Of a stretch of 32,967 bases of DNA, positions 26,501 to 32,967 are shown piece by piece. A program made the position numbers and the translations under genes. The DNA is taken from contig NZ_JAURXB010000035.1 in assembly GCF_030654605.1 (NCBI RefSeq), forward strand, positions 1 to 32,967, written 5' to 3'. Within the stretch, counting starts at the first letter, position 1, and each line of letters opens with the position of its first letter. The notes beneath the pieces were generated by a model. That model saw nothing but the letters and a program-made list of their open reading frames with translations, did no database searches and was not told where the DNA came from. The stretch is from Bradyrhizobium sp. GTDB taxonomy: Bacteria > Pseudomonadota > Alphaproteobacteria > Rhizobiales > Xanthobacteraceae.

Positions 26501-29500
26501 CCGCGAGCACCATGCTGATGGTGGTCTGCACGGTATCGATGCCTTCGCCGGCGAGTTCGACTGTCTGGTCGCCGACATGATCGATGTAATATGTGTCGTC
26601 GCCGAGGGCGCCCATCATCGTGTCGGCGCCGGTGACGCCGTCGAGGATGTTGTCGCTGGAATTGCCGATGATGAGATTGTCGAGGGAGTTGCCGGTTCCG
26701 TGGATGTTGTAACCTTCGAGCAGGCGCAACTCCTCGATGTTGGCATTGAGCAGGTAGTTGGCGCTGCTGACGACGAAGTCATAGCCTTCGCCCGCAAGCT
26801 CGAGGATGCTGTCGTTGACGCTGTTGACGATATAGGCGTCGTCGTCCTTGCCGCCCTCCATGATGTCGGCGCCGGCGCCGCCGTCGAGATAGTCGCGGCC
26901 GAGCCCGCCGAGCAGCAGGTCGTTGCCGGCCCCGCCGTAAAGCCAATTATTGTCGGTCTCGCCGAAGCTCAGCGTCTGCTTGGCCTCGTTGTAGCCGGTA
27001 AAACCGACCAGGATATCGTCGCCCGCGCCGCCATACATCACGTCGTCGCCGACCTGGCCGAACAGCAGGTCTTCGCCATCGCCGCCATACAGCAGGTCGT
27101 TGCCATAGCCGCCCTGCAACTGGTCGGCGCCGAGTTCGCCCTGCAGCGCGTCCTTGCCCAGTCCGCCCAGCATCAGGTCGTTGCCGGCGCCGCCATAGAG
27201 CGTGTCGTCGTCGGTCTCGCCGACGGCCAGCGTCTGCTTGGTCTCGTTCGCGCCGGTAAACCCCAGCATGACGTCGTCGCCGTCGCCGCCCCACAGAATG
27301 TCGTTGCCGGTCTGGCCGAACATGTTGTCGTTGCCGGCCTCGCCGAGCAGGCGATCGTTGTCGGCGCCGCCCTGCAATTCGTCATTGTCGGCGCCGCCGA
27401 ACATCGTGTCGTGGCCGTCCTGGCCGAGCAGGATGTCCCAGCCGGCGCCACCGTCGAGCGTGTCGTCGCCAAAGCCGGCAAAAAGGTCGTCGTTGCCGTT
27501 GCCGCCATAGAGGAAATCGGCATCGGTCTCGCCGGCGAAAAGCGACTGTTTCGCCTCGTCGGACGCGGTGAAGCCCACCAGCACATCGTCGCCGTCGCCG
27601 CCCCACAGCGTATCGTTGCCGACCTGCCCGAACAGCAGATCGTTGCCGGCTTCGGCGGCGAGGAGATCGTTGCCCTCGTTGCCCTGCAGTTGATCCGCTC
27701 CCGTGCCTCCGAATACGACGTCGTTGCCGGCGCCGCCGCTCAGCCAGTCGTCTTCGCTGCCGCCATCGAGATAGTCGTCGCCGAAGTCGCCAGAGAGGTC
27801 GTCGAAGCCAACGCCGCCATAGAGGTAATCGTTGTCGGTCTCGCCGGCGGAAAGCGTCTGCTTGGGATCGTCGCTCGGAGTGAAGCCCACCAGCAGGTCG
27901 TTGCCGTCGCCGCCATTCAGCACGTCGTTGCCGACATAGCCGAACAGCCGGTCGTCGCCGCTCCCGCCGTCGAGATAGTCGTTGCCTTCGTTGGCCAGGA
28001 TGATATCGGCGCCTTCCTCGCCGTAAAGCCTGTCGTGTCCGGCATAGCCCCACAACACGTCGTTGCCGACGCCGCCCCACACATTGTCGTCGCGGGTGCT
28101 CCCGCCTACGATGTCGTCGCCGTTGCCGCCGAGAAAATTGACCAGCACGTTGACGTTGAGATACGACGTGGCAGAAAAGTAGCCGACGTCGAAGGAGTCA
28201 TTGCCGTCGGTGCCGATCATATAGGTTCGATATGTCGGGTGGATCTTCACCACGCCGTTGAAATTGTAGTATGTGCTGCCGTTGACCACGTAGAGGTTGT
28301 CGGTGTCCCGAAGCGCCCGAAAGTTGCTCGCCGGCACGCTCTGAACATAGTTGACCCGCGAGATGCTGACCGCGTCGCTCGACTTCGTCGGCGCCGTGAT
28401 TGCAGCGGCCGCCGCGATGGCGTTGCCGAGAGTGTAATAGAGGGCGTTGATCGCGCGAATCTCGGAAATGTTCGCCGCGGCGAGCGTCTTGATCTCCCCC
28501 GTCTCGGCGACGCCGTTCTCGTCGCCGTCGACCCAGGCGCGCAGCGATGCCAGCTCCGTGCCGGTCAGCTTGTCGTCGTGGTTGGTGTCGAGGCTTTTCA
28601 GATAGGCCTCGCTCACCCATTGGCCGAGCGAGTTCAACACCACCGGGGTAGCCGCCGCGATCGAGGGCGCGGGATCGTGGCCCGGGGAGCGGCTCTCGTA
28701 GAACGCGCCGATCGGCAGGTCGGACAGGCCGAACAAACCGTCAAGTCCGGAATAGCCGATCGTGTTGCCGGGATTGACGAGGAGCGATGAGATCGAGTCG
28801 TTGTAGTAGTTGTAGAGGCCTGTGTTGTAGATCGAGCCCAACCCGTAGCCCGACGTTATCTGATAGTCGAGGTCGAGAATGTTGTTGAAATCGTAACCGG
28901 TCCCGAACAGCCCGCCGCTGTTGGAGATGGTGCCGTTGCCGTAGTAGTTGGTGCCGTAGTTGAAGATGAGATTGCCGCTCCCGTAGGCCTCATTGCTGGT
29001 GACCAGAAGGCTGCTGACGCTTGGCGTGCCGCCGATCAGATTGGTGAAGCCGTTGTCCGTGATTACTAAGTTGCCGCCCGAACCGAAGGAAAACACGCCG
29101 TCGCCGTTTACGTCGGTGCCGATCTCTATCAATGCGCCCGCTGCGAAGTCGAAGGTTTTCGTCGTTCCGCCGCCAATGTGTTCCAAGCTGAAGCTAGCAG
29201 CGCCGGAACTGTCGATGACGAACGAGCCCAGATTGTTCAACGAATTTGGATCCGCCAAAGCAAATTTCGTTGTCCCATCCTCGTCCATGTAGAAATCGCG
29301 AATGTCATTGAGCTTAAGAGGAACGTCACCCCTTGGCGTTGCGACGATGCTGCCGTCAGGGTACAGAACCGTCTGATTGACTCCGACGACGGGCGCCCCC
29401 TCGACCTCGGTAGCACCCGCGAACAACGTGATCCGTCCAAATGCGCCAAGCGCGAGCCTGACTCCTGGATCGGACCTCATGTCGACCTGGCTTGCCAAAT

Positions 29501-30185
29501 ATGCGGGATTTATGAATTGAATGTCCCCCATCATTCCGGATACAGAGTCAACGCCAGGAAAGAGGATAACTCCGCCGGGAACTCCCGGCCAGGGTGTGTC
29601 GCTAGGACCGACCCGCCATCCTCCCGTGTTGGTTCCGGTAGATCCTATCGCACTCGAGCCGAAAACGTTAAGGGGAATTGGCATGTCCTGATTGGTCGGC
29701 ATAAATAGCACCATATTGTCATTCGCTGCCGAGTGATCAATGATGCGGCTAATGCCATCGACCGCATCCGAGTACTTGATCTCCCCATTCAACACGGCGC
29801 CGGACAAAAAGCTAAGCGTTGAAACGGGCGCGGGCGAGCCGACGGAGCTCGTCGCACCAAATATCGCATTAAGCCCAACTCGATCTTCTGAAATGGCGAG
29901 CGAGTTATCCTCGGGATGGGCCAGTATCTGATTTCTTATACTTAGTTCACCTGCTCCTGTTCCTAGTTCAGAAGTATTTACTTCTCTAACGTTCCCGAGA
30001 ACGATGTTCCGGTTAATCCAGCTAATCGCTTCGAGATCGGACGCCCTGCCAGGAGAGGAGCTTAGCTCATCTCTGACAGATGTCGTAACGATCACTTGGC
30101 GTCCCGTGTCGAGCAAGGTATTCAACAAGCCCGCTACGGCTAAGCCTTTGAACGCGTTGGCATCGACATAGAGGACGTTGGCCAT
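23541..30185 (-). CDS. Giant RTX protein with N-terminal PIN-like and internal C39-like peptidase domains
   Basis: 2214 residues, predicted to be exported by a type I system (none in the window). Layout: 1-~155 PIN-like nuclease (Asp8 in VDANAF, Glu40 in VRDEL, Glu80 in GAGELSI, Glu100/Asp101 in AISEDR, then STLSFLSGAVLNGEI); ~155-400 unassigned; ~400-470 Gly/Tyr/Asn-rich; ~530-570 EF-hand-like pair (DTNHDDKLTGTEL, DGDENGVAETGEI); ~655-1120 calcium-binding GGxGxDxLx repeats; ~1255-1430 C39-like peptidase (Cys1278 in YWGTCALTSI, His1383 in NHVVTVTG, Asp1406); ~1440-1475 short RTX block; ~1540-1650 cadherin-like; ~1660-2050 seven repeats with GGFVVTW and KVGSEFLVN; ~2055-2214 C-terminal secretion-type region. 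The start has AGGAG 7 bases upstream. It is possibly a secreted effector or adhesin; domain roles are inferred by eye. Confidence 0.9.
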   Translation of the reverse strand: MANVLYVDANAFKGLAVAGLLNTLLDTGRQVIVTTSVRDELSSSPGRASDLEAISWINRNIVLGNVREVNTSELGTGAGELSIRNQILAHPEDNSLAISEDRVGLNAIFGATSSVGSPAPVSTLSFLSGAVLNGEIKYSDAVDGISRIIDHSAANDNMVLFMPTNQDMPIPLNVFGSSAIGSTGTNTGGWRVGPSDTPWPGVPGGVILFPGVDSVSGMMGDIQFINPAYLASQVDMRSDPGVRLALGAFGRITLFAGATEVEGAPVVGVNQTVLYPDGSIVATPRGDVPLKLNDIRDFYMDEDGTTKFALADPNSLNNLGSFVIDSSGAASFSLEHIGGGTTKTFDFAAGALIEIGTDVNGDGVFSFGSGGNLVITDNGFTNLIGGTPSVSSLLVTSNEAYGSGNLIFNYGTNYYGNGTISNSGGLFGTGYDFNNILDLDYQITSGYGLGSIYNTGLYNYYNDSISSLLVNPGNTIGYSGLDGLFGLSDLPIGAFYESRSPGHDPAPSIAAATPVVLNSLGQWVSEAYLKSLDTNHDDKLTGTELASLRAWVDGDENGVAETGEIKTLAAANISEIRAINALYYTLGNAIAAAAAITAPTKSSDAVSISRVNYVQSVPASNFRALRDTDNLYVVNGSTYYNFNGVVKIHPTYRTYMIGTDGNDSFDVGYFSATSYLNVNVLVNFLGGNGDDIVGGSTRDDNVWGGVGNDVLWGYAGHDRLYGEEGADIILANEGNDYLDGGSGDDRLFGYVGNDVLNGGDGNDLLVGFTPSDDPKQTLSAGETDNDYLYGGVGFDDLSGDFGDDYLDGGSEDDWLSGGAGNDVVFGGTGADQLQGNEGNDLLAAEAGNDLLFGQVGNDTLWGGDGDDVLVGFTASDEAKQSLFAGETDADFLYGGNGNDDLFAGFGDDTLDGGAGWDILLGQDGHDTMFGGADNDELQGGADNDRLLGEAGNDNMFGQTGNDILWGGDGDDVMLGFTGANETKQTLAVGETDDDTLYGGAGNDLMLGGLGKDALQGELGADQLQGGYGNDLLYGGDGEDLLFGQVGDDVMYGGAGDDILVGFTGYNEAKQTLSFGETDNNWLYGGAGNDLLLGGLGRDYLDGGAGADIMEGGKDDDAYIVNSVNDSILELAGEGYDFVVSSANYLLNANIEELRLLEGYNIHGTGNSLDNLIIGNSSDNILDGVTGADTMMGALGDDTYYIDHVGDQTVELAGEGIDTVQTTISMVLAANVENMILLDFAKPEKGLVDGAPALVYGYPKANELDYIQGDAVPDYWGTCALTSIANILTQANQPSTESDVVLRAIQHGWAVTDPTLPPYERGGSNYMDQQALLDSYGIRNALIEGYNEDGIANLIRSGRGVVVAVNAGILWGEAGYVDSGVVNHVVTVTGVVYGEADGELLGFYIADSGRHKVSDMTRFVDTASFMAAANVPYAYAIYTKEAIKLWDEAIDGTGNGLANNMVGNRNNNVLRGMAGNDVLSGGSGDDTLNGGDGSDTAVFSGNFADYRLGLANGVVTVTDLIENRDGIDRLIDVEFLRFADGTVPFDTPPVAHDDTGTTDVNHAAALTAASLLANDVDPDASDTKSIVSVSSKSALGAAVSLQNGQVVYDPRAAAALHGIGSGQSMSDTFTYTMRDSAGVTATATVTMTVNGVNAPSVPSGLYRIGSEFLVNTMTAANQTDPTLTAMANGGFVVTWQDSSGTLGDGFGTSIKAQLFNAAGDKVGSEFLINSQVQGYQMNPAISALAGGGFVATWESNGIRAQAFDATGAKSGSEFLVGQTGWAQIKPEVTGLADGSFVVTWQDGFYDGDQYIYGTTSSFSIQAQIYGPAGNAIGNRFQINAPTTRDQEAPDITALTNGGFVVVWQNDYDWNIKAQRFDAGGNKVGAELLVSAPTSHADVTPTIISLANGGFVVTWINSGSIAAQIFDASGQAVGSQVQVAALTGFAGYSTIPAIALANGGFVVTWIGSDSASGDSTGTSIMAQAFDGGGNKVGSAFLVNTETAGYQLNPVVAALSNGGFAVSWQDGDLYLPAGSGTLGDSSGASIKAQVFGMNAASTVAGTSGNDTLSSAGASTLIGNGGDDTYRLAQSQNSSVIVNGSAGSPAPAGTLEFTAINPNQLWLDHAGSDLVIDVLGTGQQVTIQNWYGSSGAQLAAVQAGNFELANSQIDALVQAMATFESNYAASHGGMAFNPNAASPTIVDAAVAAAVNNAWQQAA

Positions 30186-30232
30186 CTGTGGTCTCCTGCT
30201 GAGGCTGATTCGGTCTAGGTGGAAGACGACAA

Positions 30233-31015
30233 TTAGACGTCGCTGTTGCTCGCATCATAATATTCTGGAAATTCGACTCTCAACCCAGTCGGAACGCGCA
30301 TCAGACCCATCGCTATCCTTTCAGCGAGACGCCCGTACAGCATGAAACGAAACGTTGTATTCAGATCTCGAATTCGGCTTGCTCCAATTTCATCAATCAT
30401 GCCGTAAATGCGGTCTGAACTGAATCCAGACTTGTGTGCGTATGATGCTTCAAGTCCGGCGATAAACCGCCGATCGTTCAGCAGATATTCTAATACATTT
30501 GTATGAGCGATCTGCCAGTGCCATAAATACTCGTGTACGTCGCGCCGTTTCAGCGTTGACCAAATCTCTTCTAAATCTCGATCAGGACATTCAAACGGTG
30601 CGTCCCGGTTGAGCCAAACTTGAAAGTCGAGCTCCGACATTGGAGAAAATTCGTAGAATTCACGAAACCGGTGCCTGATCTCTGGGCGGACACTGAAGGA
30701 CCGCGGGTCCTCAACCTCCAATTCGATTCTGCGTGCGACCTGCTTCATCAGCCGGATGTAGCCAAATGGATACTGTCGTTTCCTTCCGTTTAGCCCGGGG
30801 CTACCGCCCGATTGAGAAAGTTCGAGACGGTCAAGCTCGTCGCCAACGTGCCACAGTGCGATTCCCAATCGCATCGGCGTTTTGACGACGGCGTCGATGA
30901 CCGCGAGACACTTTGGCTCCTCAGCGATACGAGCCAGATGCACTTCGCTCACATTGGTCGCACGAGCGAAATAGTCGACAAAGTCTACCTCTTCGTAAGC
31001 CACACAACTAGACAT
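30233..31015 (-). CDS. Unknown protein upstream of the RTX gene (candidate partner or immunity)
   Basis: 260 residues from ATG 31015 (MSSCVAYEEVDFVDYFARATN). GGAGG lies 11 bases upstream, which favours this start over ATG 31033 (266 residues, no ribosome-binding site). It is soluble in appearance, with no signal peptide or membrane helix, rich in charged residues, Trp and Tyr (LWHWQIAHTNVLEYLLNDRRF), and probably mostly helical. I do not recognise the family. It lies 47 bp upstream of the RTX gene on the same strand, so the two are likely co-transcribed. Its DNA is visibly more A+T-rich than the housekeeping genes, which suggests transfer. Possible jobs are immunity to the PIN-like domain, an export chaperone or a regulator; none is shown. 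Confidence 0.75.
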   Translation of the reverse strand: MSSCVAYEEVDFVDYFARATNVSEVHLARIAEEPKCLAVIDAVVKTPMRLGIALWHVGDELDRLELSQSGGSPGLNGRKRQYPFGYIRLMKQVARRIELEVEDPRSFSVRPEIRHRFREFYEFSPMSELDFQVWLNRDAPFECPDRDLEEIWSTLKRRDVHEYLWHWQIAHTNVLEYLLNDRRFIAGLEASYAHKSGFSSDRIYGMIDEIGASRIRDLNTTFRFMLYGRLAERIAMGLMRVPTGLRVEFPEYYDASNSDV

Positions 31016-31409
31016 GGTGCGCAGGTCCTCCATTTACAGCGTTTCATACCCAATCTAGTGTTGTTTGGAATGGCACGCCATAGACAGACGCCATTGCCAT
31101 TGATTGCGAAGCGAGCAACGCTCCAGCTCATATGCGGTGGCGGCGTTAGCAAATTACGAGACATGCGATGACACTGTGATAACATTCTTAAGCTTTATGA
31201 TATGATTTCGCATCCTGAGAATGTGCATTGCAATCCGCGCCTCCAGACATCGTTTGGTAGCCTGAAGACCATCTCAGCCGGCTGTGCCATAAAAGGCTTC
31301 AAGGCCTTTTAGTTGCGGACCGGAGCCGGTGTATATCGTCTCTTGTGGACCCCTGGTCTGCACTGCAGCATGCCCGGCGAAGCCAGCTCCCACGGAAATT
31401 GTAACAGCC
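31016..31409. other. A+T-rich intergenic region upstream of the RTX operon
   Basis: About 390 bp without a credible gene; frames on either strand have no protein-like features. The stretch 31180-31240 (AACATTCTTAAGCTTTATGA and following) is strongly A+T-rich for this window and is a likely place for the promoter of the RTX operon. A hairpin at 31291-31310 is listed separately. Confidence 0.5.
31291..31310. terminator. Symmetric hairpin between the RTX operon and the transposase
   Basis: AAAAGGC, a 6-nt loop TTCAAG, then GCCTTTT: a perfect 7-bp stem with A-tract and T-tract on opposite sides, the form of a bidirectional rho-independent terminator. On the minus strand it would end transcription from the transposase before the RTX operon. 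Confidence 0.5.
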
Positions 31410-31443
31410 CGTAGGATGGGTTGAGCCCTTCGCGAAACCCATC
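31410..31443. repeat. REP element, copy 1
   Basis: The unit starts CGTAGGATGGGTTGAGCCCT and ends GCGAAACCCATC; GATGGGTT and AACCCATC pair as the stem. It differs from copy 2 (32061-32094) by one base and has the same orientation, so the two copies bracket the transposase gene as direct repeats. Confidence 0.88.
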
Positions 31444-31458
31444 ACCTCGCCGCAAGCG

Positions 31459-31995
31459 TTACGGCCTTTCGCCAAACTCCCCTCCCTGATCCCCGACATC
31501 GCCCGCCCAATCTTCCGGATAAATTCCGAGCCTCACCATACGGTGGAACGACGAATACGGCCACTCCCTGACCTGCGGCACCAGCCCATGCTTGACCGGG
31601 TTGATGTGGATGTAATCGACGTGCCGCGCGAAATCGCTCTGGTCGCGGATGGTGTGCTCCCAATAGCGCCGCTGCCAGATGCCGCGTTCGCCCCTGGCGG
31701 CGCGGCTGTCTGAAATCCGTTCGCCGTCTGGAAGACTGCGTGAGAAGGCCGATTTGATCAGCCGCCAGCGGGTGGCAAAATCCGCGTCGCCCTCGGGCAG
31801 CGTCCAGACTGCGTGGAGATGATCGGGCAGCACAACCATCGCATCGATCGTGAACGGGTGCCGCCGGCGCGTTTCGCGAAATGCGTTGCGCAATTCGTCG
31901 ATATGCTGCGTCAGCAACCGCAGCCGGCGCTCCGCCAGATTGACGGTGAAGAAGAAGCTGCCCCCGGCAATGAAGTTGCGACGGTAGCCGGTCAT
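31459..31995 (-). CDS. REP-associated tyrosine transposase (RAYT)
   Basis: A 178-residue Y1_Tnp/IS200-like protein that nicks and joins single-stranded REP DNA. The HUH-type metal site is His59-Leu-His61 in LPDHLHAVW. The catalytic Tyr is Tyr128 in [15 protein letters not shown], which with [13 protein letters not shown] is the diagnostic RAYT signature. The N-terminus [17 protein letters not shown] is the usual first strand. REP palindromes flank it at 31410 and 32061, as known for RAYT genes. The length is normal and there is no internal stop, so it may be functional. An overlapping longer frame (31442-32098) is an artefact. Confidence 0.93.
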   Translation of the reverse strand: MTGYRRNFIAGGSFFFTVNLAERRLRLLTQHIDELRNAFRETRRRHPFTIDAMVVLPDHLHAVWTLPEGDADFATRWRLIKSAFSRSLPDGERISDSRAARGERGIWQRRYWEHTIRDQSDFARHVDYIHINPVKHGLVPQVREWPYSSFHRMVRLGIYPEDWAGDVGDQGGEFGERP

Positions 31996-32060
31996 GTCGG
32001 CACGGTCTCGTGGTGACGCAATGACCGATGGATACCGCGGAATTGACCATCAGGCCAGTC

Positions 32061-32182
32061 CGTAGGATGGGTTGAGCCCTTGGCGAAACCCATCGCATAT
32101 GATGCGATCGCCTCGATGGGTTTCGCTTCCACCTTCGCCGGCTTGGGCTTCGGCGGATGCCGGTCGCTCAACCCATCCTACG
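32061..32182. repeat. REP pair forming an inverted BIME-like element
   Basis: REP copy 2 (32061-32094) faces an inverted copy ending at 32182. The outer arms CGTAGGATGGGTTGAG and CTCAACCCATCCTACG are perfect over 16 bp; the inner arms GCGAAACCCATCG and CGATGGGTTTCGC also match. The centre holds GCATATGATGC. A further partial copy, CCACCCATCCTAC, follows at about 32192. The whole can form a large cruciform next to the 5' end of the transposase. Confidence 0.88.
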
Positions 32183-32265
32183 AACTAAGCTCCACCCATC
32201 CTACTGGCTTTGCGTGCAAGCGAAGTCTTCCGGGCCGGCCGCGACAAAACGACCCGACGGGCAAA

Positions 32266-32332
32266 TCACTTCTGTTTATCGGAATTCATGTCAAGCCCCG
32301 CCGATAAAAATATTTCTGTTTTCCAGAAGTGA
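32266..32332. repeat. Long hairpin with a 15-nt bulge
   Basis: The left arm TCACTTCTGTTTATCGG (32266-32282) pairs with CCGATAAA (32301-32308) and CAGAAGTGA (32324-32332), leaving a bulge of 15 nt in the right arm. No gene covers it. From memory this sequence type recurs in Bradyrhizobium genomes; I cannot check that here. Confidence 0.6.
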
Positions 32333-32452
32333 GAACCGAGTTATATCTCCGCCATCCCGTCCCACTCAGAGGGGCGTCGCGCAACGTACCAGCGCGGGGC
32401 GGGGAAGCGGTGGACGTGGATGGCGCTCCTGACGAGGGCGTCTGAAGCGGAC

Positions 32453-32501
32453 GGCGAAGTCATGTGGTCCCGACACCCCAAGGGCTGGTGTCAAGTTCGC
32501 C
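32453..32501. repeat. Nested inverted repeat
   Basis: GGCGAA (32453-32458) pairs with TTCGCC (32496-32501), and inside it GACACC (32472-32477) pairs with GGTGTC (32487-32492). It is part of the gene-free palindromic block. Confidence 0.45.
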
Positions 32502-32576
32502 GCTCAAGGCAGCGCGGGCGACGGTGGCAAGAGCGCAGGGCTCACCGAGGAGAGCATGTATAAGCCGTAAACCGCC

Positions 32577-32686
32577 GCGCAGGGAAAGTCGGATGTTTCC
32601 GCTGGACCTGTATTCTCGTGTGCATCCCTTCCACTCTACTGGCACACGAGACCGCGGGTGCAGCGTGCATCCGGCTTTCCCTGCGC
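32577..32686. repeat. Nested inverted repeat with 19-bp arms
   Basis: GCGCAGGGAAAGTCGGATG (32577-32595) and its complement at 32668-32686 match at 18 of 19 positions. Inside them CTCGTGTGC (32615-32623) and GCACACGAG (32642-32650) form a perfect 9-bp stem. The frames through this block on both strands look like artefacts of a dispersed repeat. Confidence 0.7.
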
Positions 32687-32771
32687 CCTCGAATCGGAGA
32701 GGGCGTGACGTTACCGGCAAACCTCGGGCGAAACGCGTCGCGAGATCGCCGAGGCTCGTCATCCCCTTGCT

Positions 32772-32870
32772 GTCATCGTCCGCGAAGGCGGACGATCCAG
32801 TATTCCAGAGACGTCAGTGATGGAGTCGACGAGCCGCGGCGTACTGGATCCCCGCCTGCGCGGGGATGAC
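32772..32870. repeat. Palindromic intergenic repeat (GTCATCGTCCGCG family)
   Basis: The left half GTCATCGTCCGCGAAGGCGG, followed by ACGATCCAGTA, is mirrored by TACTGGATCCCCGCCTGCGC and GGGGATGAC. Each half has its own small hairpin (CGTCCGC/GCGGACG and CCCCGC/GCGGGG). It is a third repeat family of this window, lying just past the 3' end of the last gene. Confidence 0.82.
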
Positions 32871-32897
32871 GATCGTTGGATCGGATCGCCTTCGCCC

Positions 32898-32967
32898 TCA
32901 GCGCAGCGGCTTCTTCAGCAGCGAGAACCGGTCGGGATCGAGTCCCATCGACGGCTGCAGCAGCGGC
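32898..32967 (-). CDS. C-terminal end of an unidentified gene
   Basis: On the minus strand the frame enters from the window edge and reads PLLQPSMGLDPDRFSLLKKP-LR before TGA at 32898-32900. The 22 visible residues look like a normal protein end, and the palindromic repeat begins 27 bp beyond, as at the end of other genes here. The family cannot be told from so short a piece. Confidence 0.55.
   Translation of the reverse strand, partial: PLLQPSMGLDPDRFSLLKKPLR

Noticed and set aside
24762..28790. 1342-codon + strand frame opposite the RTX gene
   Set aside because: It mirrors the repetitive RTX codons; its Val/Ala/Asp repeats come from reading GGxGxD repeats backwards, and no ribosome-binding site or domain is seen.
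31442..32098. 218-codon frame overlapping the RAYT gene
   Set aside because: It begins in a REP element and lacks the RAYT motifs, which are all in the 31459-31995 frame.
32460..32869. Short frames on both strands at 32460-32869
   Set aside because: They run through nested palindromes, have no domain or ribosome-binding site, and look like the spurious frames often annotated on dispersed repeats.

Overview
The window is high-GC alphaproteobacterial DNA. Gene content and order, the AcpXL/LpxXL very-long-chain lipid A cluster, and the dispersed palindromic repeats all point to Bradyrhizobium or a close relative in the Nitrobacteraceae. This is judged from recognised protein families only; no database search was possible.

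Positions 1-17572 are mostly chromosomal housekeeping on the + strand. The left edge holds the start of a minus-strand secreted protein. Next comes a tightly packed run: cysS, a 37-codon membrane peptide, a GNAT acetyltransferase and citramalate synthase, joined by short ATGA-type overlaps. A VOC protein and a convergent LOG-family protein follow. Then come an Atm1-type ABC exporter, the phosphatidylethanolamine pair psd-pssA, an RraA-like protein, an SDR, a motA-motB stator pair, the potassium transporter kup, a rhodanese with a class I aminotransferase, and an orphan PotF-like binding protein.

Positions 17798-22010 (minus strand) form the acpXL-fabZXL-fabF2XL-fabF1XL-lpxXL operon, which makes the very-long-chain (omega-1)-hydroxy fatty acid and attaches it to lipid A. 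FabF1XL has an intact Cys-His-His ketosynthase site. FabF2XL has lost the catalytic Cys, the first His and the Lys, so the two look like a ketosynthase/chain-length-factor pair. A small single-pass membrane protein and an AhpD-like protein follow.

Positions 23541-31033 (minus strand) are the accessory part and the most unusual. A 260-residue protein of unknown family sits 47 bp upstream of a 2214-residue RTX protein. The RTX protein starts with what reads as a PIN-type nuclease domain with all expected acidic residues. It continues with a Gly/Tyr/Asn-rich stretch, an EF-hand-like pair, a long RTX block built on a 104-residue super-repeat, an embedded C39-like cysteine peptidase domain with Cys, His and Asp, a cadherin-like segment, seven propeller-like repeats and a C-terminal region typical of type I secretion. 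DNA encoding the N-terminus and the upstream gene is visibly richer in A+T than the rest. My reading is a type I secreted, possibly nuclease-bearing effector with a candidate partner or immunity protein; this is inference.

Positions 31034-32967 hold a REP-associated tyrosine transposase flanked by its REP palindromes, then about 700 bp of nested palindromic repeats without a credible gene, then the last 22 codons of a minus-strand gene at the right edge.
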